A stretch of DNA of 64,000 bases, from NCBI GenBank assembly GCA_025331565.1, contig JAFREQ010000092.1, positions 175,001-239,000 on the forward strand, written 5' to 3'. Of the stretch, positions 1 through 11,222 are shown piece after piece. The DNA comes from Holacanthus passer (lineage: Eukaryota; Chordata; Actinopteri; Pomacanthidae). The notes beneath the pieces are model-generated. The model ran no database searches and was not told where the DNA came from. It saw nothing but the letters and a program-made list of their open reading frames with translations. Each line of letters begins with the position of its first letter. The first letter of the stretch is position 1. A program made the translations under genes and the position numbers.

Positions 1-545
1 ACTGGTTGGTCAGGAGCCGACAGAGTTGGCAACAGAAAATACAGCCAAAAGAGTTTGCTGAAGAGTCTGTCATGAAGCCAAGACAGTCTGGCAGTGGGTG
101 AATGTATTGGGGTGGCTTATATAGAGTCCTGATTGCAGATAGAGTGCAGCTGGGTGCAGAGGTGTGTGATGAGGTGGGAGTGGCTGGTAGGTAAGGTGAG
201 GCAGAGTGAGTATGGCAGGTGAGGAGTGAGAGACTGACAGACACACTATGACAGGAAAACTAAGACAGGACAGGACTATAACTGACAGAACTATGACATA
301 GAACACAGACAGAAAACTATGACATAGAACACAGACAGAGAACTAAGACAGAAAAGTACAACACAGAACTAAGACACACAACTAGGACGCGACATGACAG
401 CAGAGACAAGGAACTAGGACCGAGACAATGAACTAAGACAAGACTGGACTCAGACATGACCACAGACAGAGACTGGACACAGACATGGCAGGGAATGACT
501 AGGGCTGAACTAAAACTAAAGGCCTGGCTGGCAGAACTGTGACAG
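1..545. repeat. ACAG-rich interspersed repeat (teleost type)
   Basis: The stretch is rich in short 'acagacagaga', 'ctaagacag' and 'actatgacat' words and contains a 26-bp direct duplication (ctatgacata at 291 and again at 317). Its first 250 bases contain a 'gtggcttatatagag' block and 'gaggtgtgtgatgaggtggg' wording. Similar wording (tata plus caggtgtgtgg, agacagg) recurs at 18725-19215 and 49845-50215, so I take these as copies of one dispersed family. The family name is not known to me, and neither end is certain because the window starts inside it. Confidence 0.45.
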
Positions 546-578
546 TAGAAACTGGAGGAGGAATTCCTTCATTCCTGA

Positions 579-836
579 TTAATATGTAAATCTTGTCATG
601 TTATTTATTTTAACAGGTGCACTTTTTTGTTTTTTGGCACATAAGTGTCTTTGTTGGAGTTGGATTTTTGATTCCTGTGTATTCAAGAGTTTTGGATCCA
701 TAACAAGCTGCATCAATTTCTCTGCACAAGAATAGTCCTCCCACATTTCTGTCAGTGAGCGAACTGAGAAATGAGGAGACTTGACGTTTGAATAAATATC
801 GGAGGCAGACTGACGCCTCAATATGTAATCAGCACT
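579..836 (-). other. Unassigned open frame, possible exon or TE fragment
   Basis: On the minus strand a frame stays open from a stop at about 837-839 to 579. The predicted peptide is polar and protein-like (…SPHFSVRSLTEMWEDYSC…, then a Q/K-rich end) rather than low complexity. There is no convincing ATG start, no strong acceptor upstream, and only a weak GT after the K-rich part. I do not recognise the family. It could be a decayed transposon ORF, an exon on the minus strand, or chance. Confidence 0.15.
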
Positions 837-845
837 TTAAGCTGC

Positions 846-1655
846 CTCTAATTCTGACAGACAGGGCTATAAATTCCAGAATACACGTATAACACACGCA
901 TGTTTATATAACAGCAGATGCCATAGCACTGCACTTCAATTAATTGGAACCATGACCAAAGAAGAGAGCAGCTTGGCTTCCATAATACCAGTAATCACAT
1001 AATGTGTTCCTATACCTGCGCTATCTCTGCGGGAATTAGCTCAGCATTACACTTACAGCTTCAGCAATTGCCGATTTAGATGCTTAGGCCTACCAAAGAT
1101 CCCTGCAATAAAAGACATGGCAATTGGCTGTTTGCAGTAATACCACACTTGCATAGTCAACGCTTGCCAAATTACAGGCGCTGGACTCAAAACAACCAGA
1201 CAATGAACCATACATTCACGACAGCAGGGTGTATTTTTCTTCTATTTCGTCTATTTTTGTTCTGTTTAAGTCCTCTAGTCACATTTGTTAAGCGTTTTCA
1301 AGAACATATCGTTTGGCTTTTAGCAGCTTTTAACAGAGTTCCTGGTTTTTGAATGTTGAAAATACCACAGGTCGCTGCAAGCTAAATTGCAACAATACTG
1401 ATGCAGGTGCAAAAACTGTTGCAATATACATCCACCAGTGGCTAGACTGAGAAAAAAATTACCCTCTATCATGGCACTTAATCAAGTTATGTTGATGTTA
1501 GTGGAATTAATCTGAACTCCATTGTTTTTATAATTTTACACAGGTCTGTCAGTATATGTATTTAGCTGAACTATCGCTGAGAGTTAACCTTCTGATGAGG
1601 AGAGAGTGGCAGTGGTGGGTGACCACTGGGGCCACTTTCTGAGTAAGGAAGGGGT
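846..1655. other. Unassigned non-coding stretch
   Basis: No recognisable domain, RNA or repeat. An open plus-strand frame at 1080-1352 gives a hydrophobic, low-complexity-like C-terminus and shows no family signal, so it is not called a gene. Confidence 0.4.
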
Positions 1656-1659
1656 GGAT

Positions 1660-2115
1660 CCTTCCGATTGTTTTACAGGGGGAATCTACAAGAGTTGCCG
1701 ACTGCTGCAGGGTTTCCAGAAAATGTCAGCTTGTCATCCAGGGTCACACTCCGTACCCTCAATTTCCGAGTTGGCACAACTACAGTACTGTCAATGGTGA
1801 TGACCAGGTCAGGTATTCTTGCCCCCGAAACCTCAGCCATGTCCAGCTTGAGCTTTGGGTGGTGCTTTGACATCCACTTCAAGATACATAGCTGGGTGTC
1901 GTCAGCATAGCATTGATAGGAGAGGCACAGGTGGAAGAGGAAGTCCTGTTACCAGGTTGCATGGGTCAGGCACAAATCCTTTCCATATCACCAGGAATAG
2001 CCCATCAGGTAGGACCCATTCAGAGCCTGTAAGAGCTGAAAGTAGGAGAGTGGTTCACTTGTTTTGAACAATACAGACAGGTCTAGCAGCACATGGACAG
2101 AGGAGAGTGAGTTTG
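1660..2115 (-). pseudogene. L2-type LINE reverse transcriptase fragment
   Basis: Read on the minus strand, this stretch carries pieces of a non-LTR retrotransposon reverse transcriptase in the usual order. An LLDLS-like block lies near 2080-2100, where the family has LDLSxAFDT. The catalytic motif QCYADDTQL lies around 1890-1920, followed by the palm/thumb block DLVITIDSTVVVPT, then SVTLDDKLTF and SCRF near 1690-1790. The N(L)GVxLDxxLSF and R/NSCRF words are typical of L2/CR1-like LINEs in fish. Stops and frame changes separate the blocks, and the upstream endonuclease and the C-terminal end are missing. It is therefore a truncated, inactive relic. The L2-like assignment is by eye. Confidence 0.75.
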
Positions 2116-2199
2116 CTCTAGCAATGTGGAGTATCTTTATCTGATGACTTTATCAGCACCAAATGCCTGAAATAGCTTCTTTCCACTTAAAAATTACAC

Positions 2200-2660
2200 A
2201 GGTTTGTCAAACACTATGCACAGTTGATGCACAGTCCTTGCATCGAACACACAAAACAAAGGTAGCCATCACACTGTACAAAATTCTGCCCTTTGTCCAT
2301 CTTCCCTGGAGTGCCTCCAGTGGTGCCTCTGGTTGATGGAAGAAAGCATAATGTTAATCTGAGGAAACTGTTGGTGGAGGTCATACAAAGTCCTCCTTAA
2401 TTGCTCTGAGAAGCAGCGCGCTTTTCACACATCCAAGGTCACTACCCCCACAGTGAATCACCAGCACATCTGGAGCAGCTCCTCCTTTAAGGCACTGGTG
2501 GAAGAAAAGAAGTAGGTCAACACATGCCTTCCCTGTCAAACCACTGGACATGGACATACACCAAGATTGGTCCCCATGGTCTCCCTTGCCCACTTCCAGA
2601 CTTTTCATGCTGCTGAGAGAAGAAAGTGCCATATACATGATTTGACAGGAAATCAAAATG
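2200..2660 (-). pseudogene. SGNH-hydrolase-like domain relic
   Basis: The minus-strand frame at 2381-2656 ends with APDVLVIHCGGSDLGCVKS. This resembles the block III region (GxND) of SGNH/GDSL-type esterase domains found in many repeated, transposon-associated fish proteins. Here the Asn of GGND is replaced by Ser. After a stop, the next 150 bases continue the homologous region in shifted frames (…INIMLSSINQRHHWRHS…, then GKMDKGQNFV and SVMATFV). That gives at least two frame breaks. I infer an inactive copy of a mobile-element-borne SGNH domain. Its orientation matches the LINE relic downstream, but linkage to it is unproven. Confidence 0.6.
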
Positions 2661-2981
2661 TTCCAGTTTAAGTTTTTTTTCTTAACCTACAAGATTTGAT
2701 CTCCGTTCATTATCAGAGGCTGCATCACAATCAACATTTATCTTATAACATGGCCATTTGTTAACAAAGTCAGTTTGTCAGACACTTATACTTTTAAATC
2801 CCAAACTCATACTTGTACCATAATCATAATCATCATATCATATATCATAAATTGCACTTCCTCACTTAGTAATGATCATTATTAGTAATTATCCACTCTT
2901 GCCTGTATATACTATGAATATGGATGTTATTCATCTTGCTCCTGGAACCAGCACAGACAGCTTTATGTGTCAGACATTGTT

Positions 2982-3500
2982 TTGAACTTTGTGCTATAAA
3001 ACAAAAAAAGATGGTTCCTAAAGAGTTGTAAAGAATGACTGAAATCCCCACTTTGCCTGAACAACACTGGTCCTCTGTTAAATGATACAGAGCAACTCCT
3101 GCATGAATGCATACGTTATAGGACAGAAAAAAAAAGATAATTGTCAAACATCTGTTTAAAAGTTGAACAGGAAAGAAGTATTGTTAATGTTTGATCTGTT
3201 TTTGCTTTTGTAAAGACAGTGTTTCCTGTTCTGTGTGTCTCCAGAGGGAAATAAATATTTCCCTATAATACATAGGGCTTTTATGTGTTGAATTTTGTAT
3301 TGAACTTTGTGCTCTGGAACAGAAAAGATGGTCCCCTGCTGGATTGTATTCATTAGGACAGAAAAAGAGGAAAATGTAATCATTATCAATAAGTTGTTGT
3401 GTGACAAGTTTGACAGGGAAGCAGGGGATTTCTAAGTGTTTGATCAGTTTTGTAAAGGTCTTTCCTGCTCTGTGTCTCTGCAGAGGGAAATAAATATTTT
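2982..3500 (+). repeat. Diverged tandem duplication, two copies
   Basis: Two head-to-tail copies begin with 'ttgaactttgtgct' (about 2982 and 3300). Each continues through a 'gatggt(t/c)cc' block and 'ggacagaaaaa', and ends in 'tgtttgatc…cagagggaaataaatatt' (about 3188-3261 and 3437-3499). Copy A is about 318 bases and copy B about 200 bases. The order of shared words is preserved with indels. No coding sequence is evident. It may be part of an unrecognised repeat. Confidence 0.65.
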
Positions 3501-4015
3501 GTCACCAAGCCTTTAGAAGATCTTCCATAATCTGCAAGTTGAAATGCTGCCTTGGAACAACAATTTCACATGGTATGAAAAATTAAGACTCACAGATACA
3601 AGGAATAAATCAGTTTAACTTGAAAGGCCCCTGTTAAACTACTGCAACAGAAATTTCTACTTAGTAAGGCACTGGCTGTACTCAAGTTCTTTACTTCTTA
3701 ATTTGGCTAAAATACTCAAGCTAAACCGTTTTTCTGGATGGTTGTATCACATAATGATATACATGTATGATGCAGAAAAACTGATGAAAAGAAACATTCT
3801 TATACTCTGTTATCAAAATGGAGCTAAGAACAGCAGGCACACTAGCAATGATGCAATTGGAGGCAAAAGCTTCAAATCACCAACAAGGTCATAAGCAGTG
3901 AGAAAGTCATAGAGACAATGTGTGTTTGTTGTCCAGAGGACTGAAATGAAATTATTTGACCACCAATTACATTTGCCATTGAAACACAAATCTGCACTAC
4001 ATTTCTAGTGTTTAA
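3501..4015. other. Unassigned non-coding stretch
   Basis: AT-rich sequence without a recognised repeat or coding signal. Confidence 0.4.
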
Positions 4016-4260
4016 GGCTACATCCACACTCGTTTTTGTTTAGAATGTGTGGTGGTGTGCTTACGAAGGGAGGTGGAGGAGGAGAAGACAAGCCCGACAA
4101 CGCCACCTGTGTCTTCGTTACACAGGTCTGAAGGGGATCAGCCGCATCCACACAACGCCAAGGCCGACAAACTTGGCATCACAATCCTCAGCCAAACAGA
4201 CACCAATACAGGCAAACAGGGGCTGTCCAATAAATGCAACCTAATCATCATGTGCATATG
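4016..4260. repeat. Possible MITE-like repeat
   Basis: The wording 'ggctacatccacactcgtttt' at 4016 resembles the ends of common teleost non-autonomous DNA elements. A related 'cgcatccacacaacgcc' occurs at 4143. The stretch could instead be part of the LTR of the adjacent Gypsy relic. No target-site duplication was identified. Confidence 0.25.
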
Positions 4261-4482
4261 AATGAATAAGTTCTTTGAAAACAGCCAAAACCCTTAAAAC
4301 AATCCAGACTCCATCACCTACCTCAGAGTCACAAAGGAGACCGTGTGGCAATCAAGCAGAGACGAAGGGCAGCCATGATGCCATAGGTATTGGGAAATAC
4401 TAAATTTGCTTGCATGTTCCCACTACAATCCCTCCCCACTTTCTGAATCATCGTCCCAATGATTGTTTACTTATTAACAAAG

Positions 4483-5075
4483 TCAAAATATAACAGCCCT
4501 TTCCTGAGCTACAGATACCTGGGAGTTTGTAGCCCCAATTGCTCTGCTCCCCGCTGCCTGTGGAAGATGATGAATGTTCCTGTGAATCCCTGCAGTGGAA
4601 CAGTTGGTCCTCCTTAATGCCCCTTCATTGGCATCTGATCGACCCTCACTTTGGGGGACTGAGGTCCCAAGCAGCAACTGGTTCCCTGGGACTGTTGTGG
4701 GTGTGCCAGAGGCTGTTTGGGGTTGTTCTGAGGGTGAAGAAAGGTTAATCTGTGGAGAGTTAGCAGACAGATGAGATTGAGTATGTTCAGGCAACACCAC
4801 ACACAAGTCGCTGTCCTTGGAGTCTTCTTCCCTATGAAGGGATTCAACATGTTCTTGGGGACAGGCCTCAGTGGTTATGTCATGGACTGTACAACCACAA
4901 TGACCTCTCAGTAGAGAACGGTGTACATACCGCACCTTGCCAGGATGTCCACTGACCATCCATCTCTTAGGGCTTTCAGAACCCTATACACAACTGAGCT
5001 CCAAACGTCCTGAATCTTGTGGTGGCCCCACACTCCTATGTCTTCTAAGGTACACCAGAGCACTCTCAAAGTTAC
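4483..5075 (-). pseudogene. Gypsy integrase C-terminal tail after internal deletion
   Basis: Immediately after the RNFES word (about 5063-5075) the sequence jumps to a VYLRR…GPPQDSGRLEL block (about 5055-4985). In related elements this lies in the C-terminal part of integrase, so the region with the third catalytic residue is missing. The 4959-4483 frame continues with GKVRYVHRSLL and ends with the LRRTNCSTAGIHRN tail common in fish Gypsy elements. Confidence 0.75.
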
Positions 5076-5845
5076 GGCCCTGGTCAGAGTGGATATGACC
5101 AGGAAGTCCGAACCTGCAGAAACACTAATTTACAAGTACCTTAGCCACAGTTGATGCCCATTGATCATGAGTGGGAACTACCTACATTTACTTGGAGAAG
5201 ACATCCGTCACCACAAACACATTCTCTGTCCCATTGCTAGATGGCTCCAGCAAAGTTAAGTCCACAGGCAGAATTTGATTTGGATGTGCTGCCAGGAGGT
5301 GGCCCATATATGTACATTTGGATAACTGAGTGTCCTTGGCTACCTGACACCTTTCACATTCTTGACACCAGCATTTAATGTCTTGGTGCATCCCAGGCCA
5401 GTAACATCTCTGGCACACCAAACTCACAATCCGTTCCACCCCTGATGGCCATGCTCATGGTGGAGCTGGTGCAAAACTTCATTCCTCAATGACAGAGGCA
5501 GGACCAGCTGGAGGACCTCATCACCATCTGGGGAAAAGACTTTGCTATGAGGCACACCATCTTGCTCAACAATACGATCCCACTGTTTTACAAGTGCAAG
5601 AGCTTCCTTGGACATCTGACACTGTTCAGCTGCATCTGGTCCCCATTTTCTGGTCCAAACACATTAGGAAGTCCTGTATGGCAGAATCTGCTTCCTGTAG
5701 GACCTTGGAGATTAGATGGAGTATGACAGGGAAAAGCTGAGATGGCATTTTGCGTTACCTCCTGTGTTGGTTTGACAACTTGCCTCACAGAGTCAGGAAC
5801 TACAGTACCAGGAGCCAGATGATCAGCTGCACATGCACTGGGCAA
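5076..5845 (-). pseudogene. Gypsy integrase N-terminal zinc finger and core start
   Basis: The 5845-5588 frame covers the spacer after RNase H (ISAFP). The 5615-5424 frame has VLQLVLP and LHHEHGHQG, the His pair of the HHCC zinc finger. The 5439-5188 frame has RCYWPGM followed by WCQECERCQVAKDTQ, the Cys pair, then MGHLLA and VVTDVFSK with the first core Asp. The following bases (5187-5076) give FGLPGHIHSDQGRNF in broken frames, which is the second catalytic Asp region. Confidence 0.85.
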
Positions 5846-5859
5846 GTACTGCCGAGAGC

Positions 5860-6402
5860 TTTGCTGTTAACAGGTGACTGAGAGGATTATTATCTGTGAA
5901 TACCATGCATTTCTGCCCTAACAGATATTCCCTGAACTTTTCTGTCATGGCCCACTTTAGGGCCAAGAACTCTAACTTCATGGAGCTGTAATTATGCATA
6001 TTTCGCTCTGATGGCTTAAGGCTCTGACTGGCATATGCTATTGGCTATGCTATCTTACCATCTTGCTCCTGAGAAAGAACAACTCTCAGTCCACTGTGGC
6101 TGGCATCCACTTCAAGAATGAAGGGGAAAGAAAAGTTGGCATAGGTGAGCAATGGTTCTTCCATGAGCTTGCGCTTGAGACCTTCAAAGCTCTGTTCGCA
6201 CTCCTCCGTCCAAGCCGCCATCAAATCCTTGTCTGACTTCCTTCAGGTCTTGGTGCCTCTCAGGTCAGCAACCAGTCAGTCCAGGGGTGCTGCCAGCTTA
6301 GCAAAACCATCGCCTGTAATAGCTTTCAAAGCCAAAAAAAGAGAAATTACTGTAACTCAGTCACATTGGTTGGGCACTGCCACTTCATCAATCTTCCAGG
6401 GG
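5860..6402 (-). pseudogene. Gypsy RNase H region with stops
   Basis: The minus strand near 6130-5860 encodes the RNase H blocks PFILEVDAS (first Asp), PIAYASQSLKPSE, SSMKLEFLALKWA (Glu) and KCMVFTDNNPL (Asp), in the right order for Ty3/Gypsy. At least one in-frame stop precedes PIAYAS. The interval 6402-6150 holds the connection between RT and RNase H in degraded form. Confidence 0.82.
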
Positions 6403-7225
6403 TCAGTAGCCACACCCTCTTTGGAGATGGACATGGCCCAGGTAGCCAACCTCTTCTTTGAGGAAACAACACTTCTCCAGCTTGGCCTTGAGGTTCTCCT
6501 GTTTCAGCTGCTCCAACACAGCATCCAGATGCTCCATGTGTTGGGCTACAGTGGAAGAAAAAATGACAATGTCATCCAGATATAACAACAAGGACTGACA
6601 GTGTTGGGCTCCAAATATCATTTCCATTAATCTTTGGATACAGGTACATAGGGCATAGCAAAGGACATCCTGTTTCACTAAAACAGGCCAAAAGGGGTAC
6701 AGAAGGCAGTTTTCATCTTATCTTTCTCTATGACCGGCACCTGATTGTACCTGCTAGCCAGGTCCATAGTGGAAAACCAGCGGGCCCTGGAGAGCACATC
6801 AAGGGACTCTTCAATTCTTGGCAGGGGAAAGGCATCCTTCTGTGTCTTGCTGTTTAGCAGCCTGTAGTCCACACATAATCGAAGACTGCCATCTTTCTTC
6901 CTAACCAAGACAATGGGAGATGCAAAGGGGCTACTTCTTTCCCTGATAACCTGTGCGTCAAGAAGCTGGTGAATGTGGGCCTTAACAGCATCATACTCTG
7001 AGGGAGGGATGCGTCTATACCTGTGTCATACTGATGTCTCATCAAGCAGAGGGATACATGTGAAATCAAGCTGGTGCAGCCTAAGTCCCTCTCATGAGCT
7101 GAAAAAACATTACTGTGGTTGTGTAATAAGGACCTTACCTGGCACTGATCTTGCTCTGACAAGGTAGACAAATCTATTCCATTAATTTTGTCCTGCACTG
7201 AGCTAGAGACTGTGTGAGAAGACAC
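6403..7225 (-). pseudogene. Gypsy reverse transcriptase fragment
   Basis: Several broken frames cover the RT domain. At 7225-6950 there is the pre-RT region (VFSAHERDLGCT). At 6908-6678 the fingers/palm read KDGSLRLCVDYRLLNSKT, PLPRIEESLD and FSTMDLASRYNQ, which contains the first catalytic Asp. At 6678-6403 the palm has LLLYLDDIVIFS with the YLDD catalytic pair, then KCCFLKEEVGYLGH. A frameshift separates TPFGLF from the next segment, so the usual FGLxNAPxxFQ stretch is corrupted (CYALCTCIQRLME). The catalytic aspartates are still visible, but no continuous protein exists. Confidence 0.88.
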
Positions 7226-7485
7226 TGGCTGAAATGCGTGCCCTGACCTCGGTGACCCCTGTGGGTAAACTCACTACATGGGCATAGCTCAAGGTACCTA
7301 TCACTGTGCTTGGGTAGAGGACAACATCATTCACCCCCACATTTACTATGGGGATGTAGCTGTACCTCGGGTCAGTTGAACCAGGGCTGGGGGTGCCAGC
7401 AAACCAGCAGGTAATCCAGTGCTCAGGGGTTCAAACAACACATCATTACCTGAGTGGTGCTGGAAGCAGGTTGCTGCCACCAGCT

Positions 7486-7728
7486 TCATGGTGCCACCAG
7501 GAACTCTGAAAACTCTCCTACCCTTGACTCTGACTCTGCCTGCATGATCAGGGGGTGCATTGACTTGGGTCTGGTGACACTGTTGTAGTGCTTGCTGAAG
7601 TTGTTTCTGAAACTCTCAGTTATAGTAGACGCCATTGACCCTGTGTCAACCAAACAGGGAACCTCAACTCCTCCCATTAATAAAGTAGTTATAGTTATAC
7701 GGGGACAAGCTGACATCATCTCAGACAC
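7486..7728 (-). pseudogene. Gypsy protease fragment
   Basis: An 80-codon open frame. Around residues 13-40 it reads ITITTLLMGGVEVPCLVDTGS, the retropepsin active-site D-T-G-S preceded by the hydrophobic strand typical of Ty3/Gypsy proteases. The frame ends at 7486. The linker toward the reverse transcriptase (7485-7226) continues in other frames, with phrases such as STGLPAGLLAPPALV, so the polyprotein is interrupted. The frame starts inside what would be the Gag-Pol continuum. The upstream bases (7870-7730) contain a weak GHMPK-like word that may be a remnant zinc knuckle, but the cysteines are not in order. Confidence 0.85.
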
Positions 7729-7870
7729 ATTATCTGGATTCCGTGACTGTAGCTCTGAGCTGGCTAGGCCCCCACCTGAATTTTGGCTCAGCAGTTCAGG
7801 GGGTGAAAGTTTCCCGATTGCTGCTTTTTGGCATGTGGCCTATCACTACCAGTAGCAGGTCACACAAGTT

Positions 7871-9714
7871 CATTAACTGCACATTACAGAAAAATGATCC
7901 ACTTTTCACTTTGATTATTGTTCACATCAATCACCAGAAGCAACAGCAGCAAACACAACCATCACACAAATTTTACTGAGGTAATCCAAATATTCCAACT
8001 ACAACTTCCTGGAGCCAAAGGGGTCTTTAAATTTTTTTCTTCATACAACAGAAAACCCAAAGATATTCACTTTTCAATTCTATAAAACAGAACATAAAAC
8101 AGCATCAAATGCTCATGTTTGAGGATCTAGAACTGCTGTTGTATGTACTGATAAATCACAATCTTAAACATTGTTGAATGCTTTTTGTTGATCAACTAAT
8201 TAAATAAGTAACCAGTTGTTTCAGTACAACCACTCGGCCAACCTCTTGACTGCATTACACTCTCAAAGCAAAGTGAGCACAGAGACTGACATTCTGGAGA
8301 TAAAAGAAACAGGGAAAAAAAACATTTTTTTCTTATTTTATTGTGAGACTGGTAATGACAGAATGATGGAGGACAGGAAGCAAGAAGGCTACAATAACAA
8401 TTTGATAAGCAGGGGGAAGAAATAGTTTAGAAAGCATCTCTCAACTGATTTAAAGGAAAAGGGATAAAAAATCAAAATTGAAACTGAGAATGTGATGAAA
8501 TTGATCTACGTTTTTGGGACAAGTGAAACAGTCTCTTCTTTAATAGAACAGTTTCCACATTTCCTCCCAAGCATCCTCACCAATCATCTGAAATGTCAGT
8601 GGGTAATGTTTAGTGGAAAATCACTTTCCAAGATGGAGCTGGATAAATAACTGATTTCTGTCAAATAAAACACACAGTGGAGCTTATGACCCTGTGCAGA
8701 GGAAGCTACAGTGTGTCTTTATTGGAAAATGGAATAATGGAAAGAATCAATTAAAAGTTTTGTAGTTCATGGCAGCCCAGATATTTTTAGTGTCATGACA
8801 TTAACTGAAGTGAATGTGCTGTTGCTAAAAGAAGTTGGGCCAGGTTGTGTTGTAACTGTCATGTTGATGTGTCTGCTGCGGTGTTATGCCTGGCGTTCTA
8901 AAGATCAGCTTGCATCTAGGCTTGAATTCCTCAGTCGCTTCTATTGAACAGGGCTGTGATACTAATAGGGCTGCCATTGAAAGCTGCAATAGGCTTTTTG
9001 TGCAGAGCACAAATGGCTGCAGGCCCTGCCACTGTAAATCAAATCTGCTCCATGAGAGTGTGTCTGTGCAGGGACTGTTAACCTTGGTGTGAAATAAGCT
9101 GCAGAATGTGAGATACTGTGTCTCACCATATGGTGACTAAAGGTCCATGTATGCACACAGCCTATAATAGGTTTGATGTGAGAAAATCTCTGTTCTCACT
9201 TGTTATCACTGGCTGCCATTAGCACATGCACTCTGCCTAGAGCTATTCACTGCAACAGCAGGTTAAAAGACAGGTTAGGTTGATTGACATATTGCGACAT
9301 GTGAAAAAAGGATTTATTTATATGAACATAATTCACACAGATCAAACTAATAGGTTCAGGATAAAGAAGCCATGGATGTGTGAGTTTATACAGTAAAGGC
9401 AGTCTGTGCTTCGCTGCTACCCTTTAGAATCCTCTCAGCAGGGAACGACACCAAATATGATAAAACACTGCAGCTCTGTCAAAACGTCTGATTCCATTTT
9501 CATTTTATACATGTGAGATTTTGCATGGGGTTTTTTTTTTGTATCAGAACCTTGGGCATTTTAAACTCATTCCATATTAAACTTGAAAAATTTCCTCGAA
9601 AACTACAAGGCCTTGAACTAATTTTAATACCACTGCAGAAAAAGTTAGATAATACACTTAAGAACTGTCATTGGTATTGAGTATTTTATGTTGTTTTTGG
9701 TAGTTTGAGTGTGA
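7871..9714. other. Unique non-coding stretch
   Basis: No gene or transposon domain was recognised. The part from about 8820 to 9150 has higher complexity, with mixed composition and no simple repeats, and could be a conserved non-coding block. That is only an impression from composition. Confidence 0.4.
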
Positions 9715-9960
9715 GGGACCAAACTGACAGGCAGGGTGCCAGGTGGGTTTTCAAAAAGATGGTTTCATTAATCCCCAAAAAACAATTTACAAAATATGCA
9801 ACAAACGTTCTGGGCTCATAAAAGAGGTCAACTCAACAGAAAAGAGCAAGAAAAAAGTCATCATTGCTGAAACCAAACGAATGAACCTAAAGGAGTCACA
9901 CAAAAACAGTGAACTAACTAAACTACAAATACAGCAAATCACAACAATTTGTCTGTGAGT
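9715..9960. repeat. Possible copy of ACAG-type repeat
   Basis: The block begins 'gggaccaaactgacaggcagggtgcc' style and runs through an A-rich lysine/asparagine-like open stretch with many 'acaa' and 'aactaac' words. This resembles the repeats at 1-545 and 18725-19215. The boundaries are approximate and the relation is weak. Confidence 0.3.
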
Positions 9961-11222
9961 AAAAATATTTTAACAGTTAACCAACAAAGGCCTCCTTCTA
10001 TAAATCTTACTGTGTTATCTTAACACAGTGGTTCTCCAACTGTTGGGCCTGTTACTCATGGAGAATGCATTCAGTATTTTCCTATAGTTTACTGCATTTT
10101 ACTTCGAATATGTGAGATTTGATTACAGGAATTTTAGTTGGTATAGTTTTTTGTCATGACATTTTTCACAACATTCAACAAAGCAAAGCATCAAGACCAA
10201 TCGAAACACTTTAGGCATTGTTGTTCTCAGTATCACCAGATGGGGGCAGCATAGCTCCATAGTATTTTAACCTCCCCTCTGTTGGCCCTTATCAGGGACA
10301 GGGTGACATTAAGGGAAGCAGTTAAAGGTTAAATACTTTTCTCAAGGGTGCTCCACACAGTCCCTCACCATACGGTAAAATCCTCACACATGAAGCTGCA
10401 ACCTGCAGCTCACAGATCGCCATTTTACAACGCCATAACAGCTGGACTGCAGCAATTCAGCTTTAGGGCTGTATGCTAATCACCTGGCAGCGACTCATCT
10501 GTAATTATTCTGCCAGTGATGTTGAATGTAGGAAGATGTGATATTTTTTGGGGGGAAGGATTAAGGAATTTTAAGGCTTAGAAGCACAGCGTGGCGGTTC
10601 ATTTCTCAGCGTACCTCCTCTGGTGCGCTGCCACCTCAACAATCTTCCATGTTCACTGCAGTGTAACAAAACCGCCTCGGTTATCACAACACGGCTAATT
10701 AAAAAGAGACATTAAATGCACAGGATCTCAGTCTACAGATCTACAGACAATGAGCCTGGCTGTCAAATTTGAAGCAGACTTTTTCATCAATGAGTACAAA
10801 ATACTGATGCTCTAAGCCACTGGGAAAGATCTCCCACATGGTTCATCTCAGACAGGAAATGCTGAACTGCAGCTCAAAGGTTTTTATGCATTCTGCAGAC
10901 TAAATATTTCTGTCAGTCCACAATCTTATAATATTGCACATGATACTGCAAAAATGTTGCTTTTACCATTTTTCAAATTCAGTTAAAGCCATGTGAAATC
11001 AAAATCTTGATATTCACAGGGTTGACACTGTATTTTTGCACCAACATCAGTCAGTTAAACTAGTCAAAATCAAAGTTAAGCCAAAGTCAACTTTATCTTC
11101 AATTCTGCCATAAGTACAGGACAGAAGAAAACAAAGACAAAGAAAATAAGAAAATAGCAATAGGTAGTGCAAATGGGTTAATGTTTACAGACTGTTACAA
11201 GATCTCAGAATCTGATTGTGAT
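9961..11222. other. Unassigned non-coding stretch
   Basis: Mostly unique sequence. A 'caccagatgggggcagcatag' word at 10227 is found in teleost repeats. Near 10480-10520 a ctggcag/ctgccag inverted pair flanks an AT-rich block next to 'atgctaat'. Nothing codes. Confidence 0.35.

Larger units (their letters stand above)
4431..7870 (-). mobile_element. Ty3/Gypsy LTR retrotransposon relic (pol)
   Basis: On the minus strand the order is aspartic protease (7728-7486), linker, reverse transcriptase (about 7225-6403), RNase H (about 6130-5860), integrase zinc finger and core start (about 5615-5040), and integrase C-terminal tail (about 5040-4483). This is the Ty3/Gypsy order. A purine tract on the minus strand near 4432-4447, followed by 'tgtagtgggaac', may mark the 3' polypurine tract and LTR start. 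Gag is not recognisable upstream of the protease, and no second LTR was found near 8 kb. Many frame breaks and an integrase deletion show that the copy is dead. Confidence 0.9.

Noticed and set aside
4431..7870. Intact or domesticated Gypsy-derived gene
   Set aside because: Stops, frameshifts and an integrase deletion in every domain; no long conserved frame.
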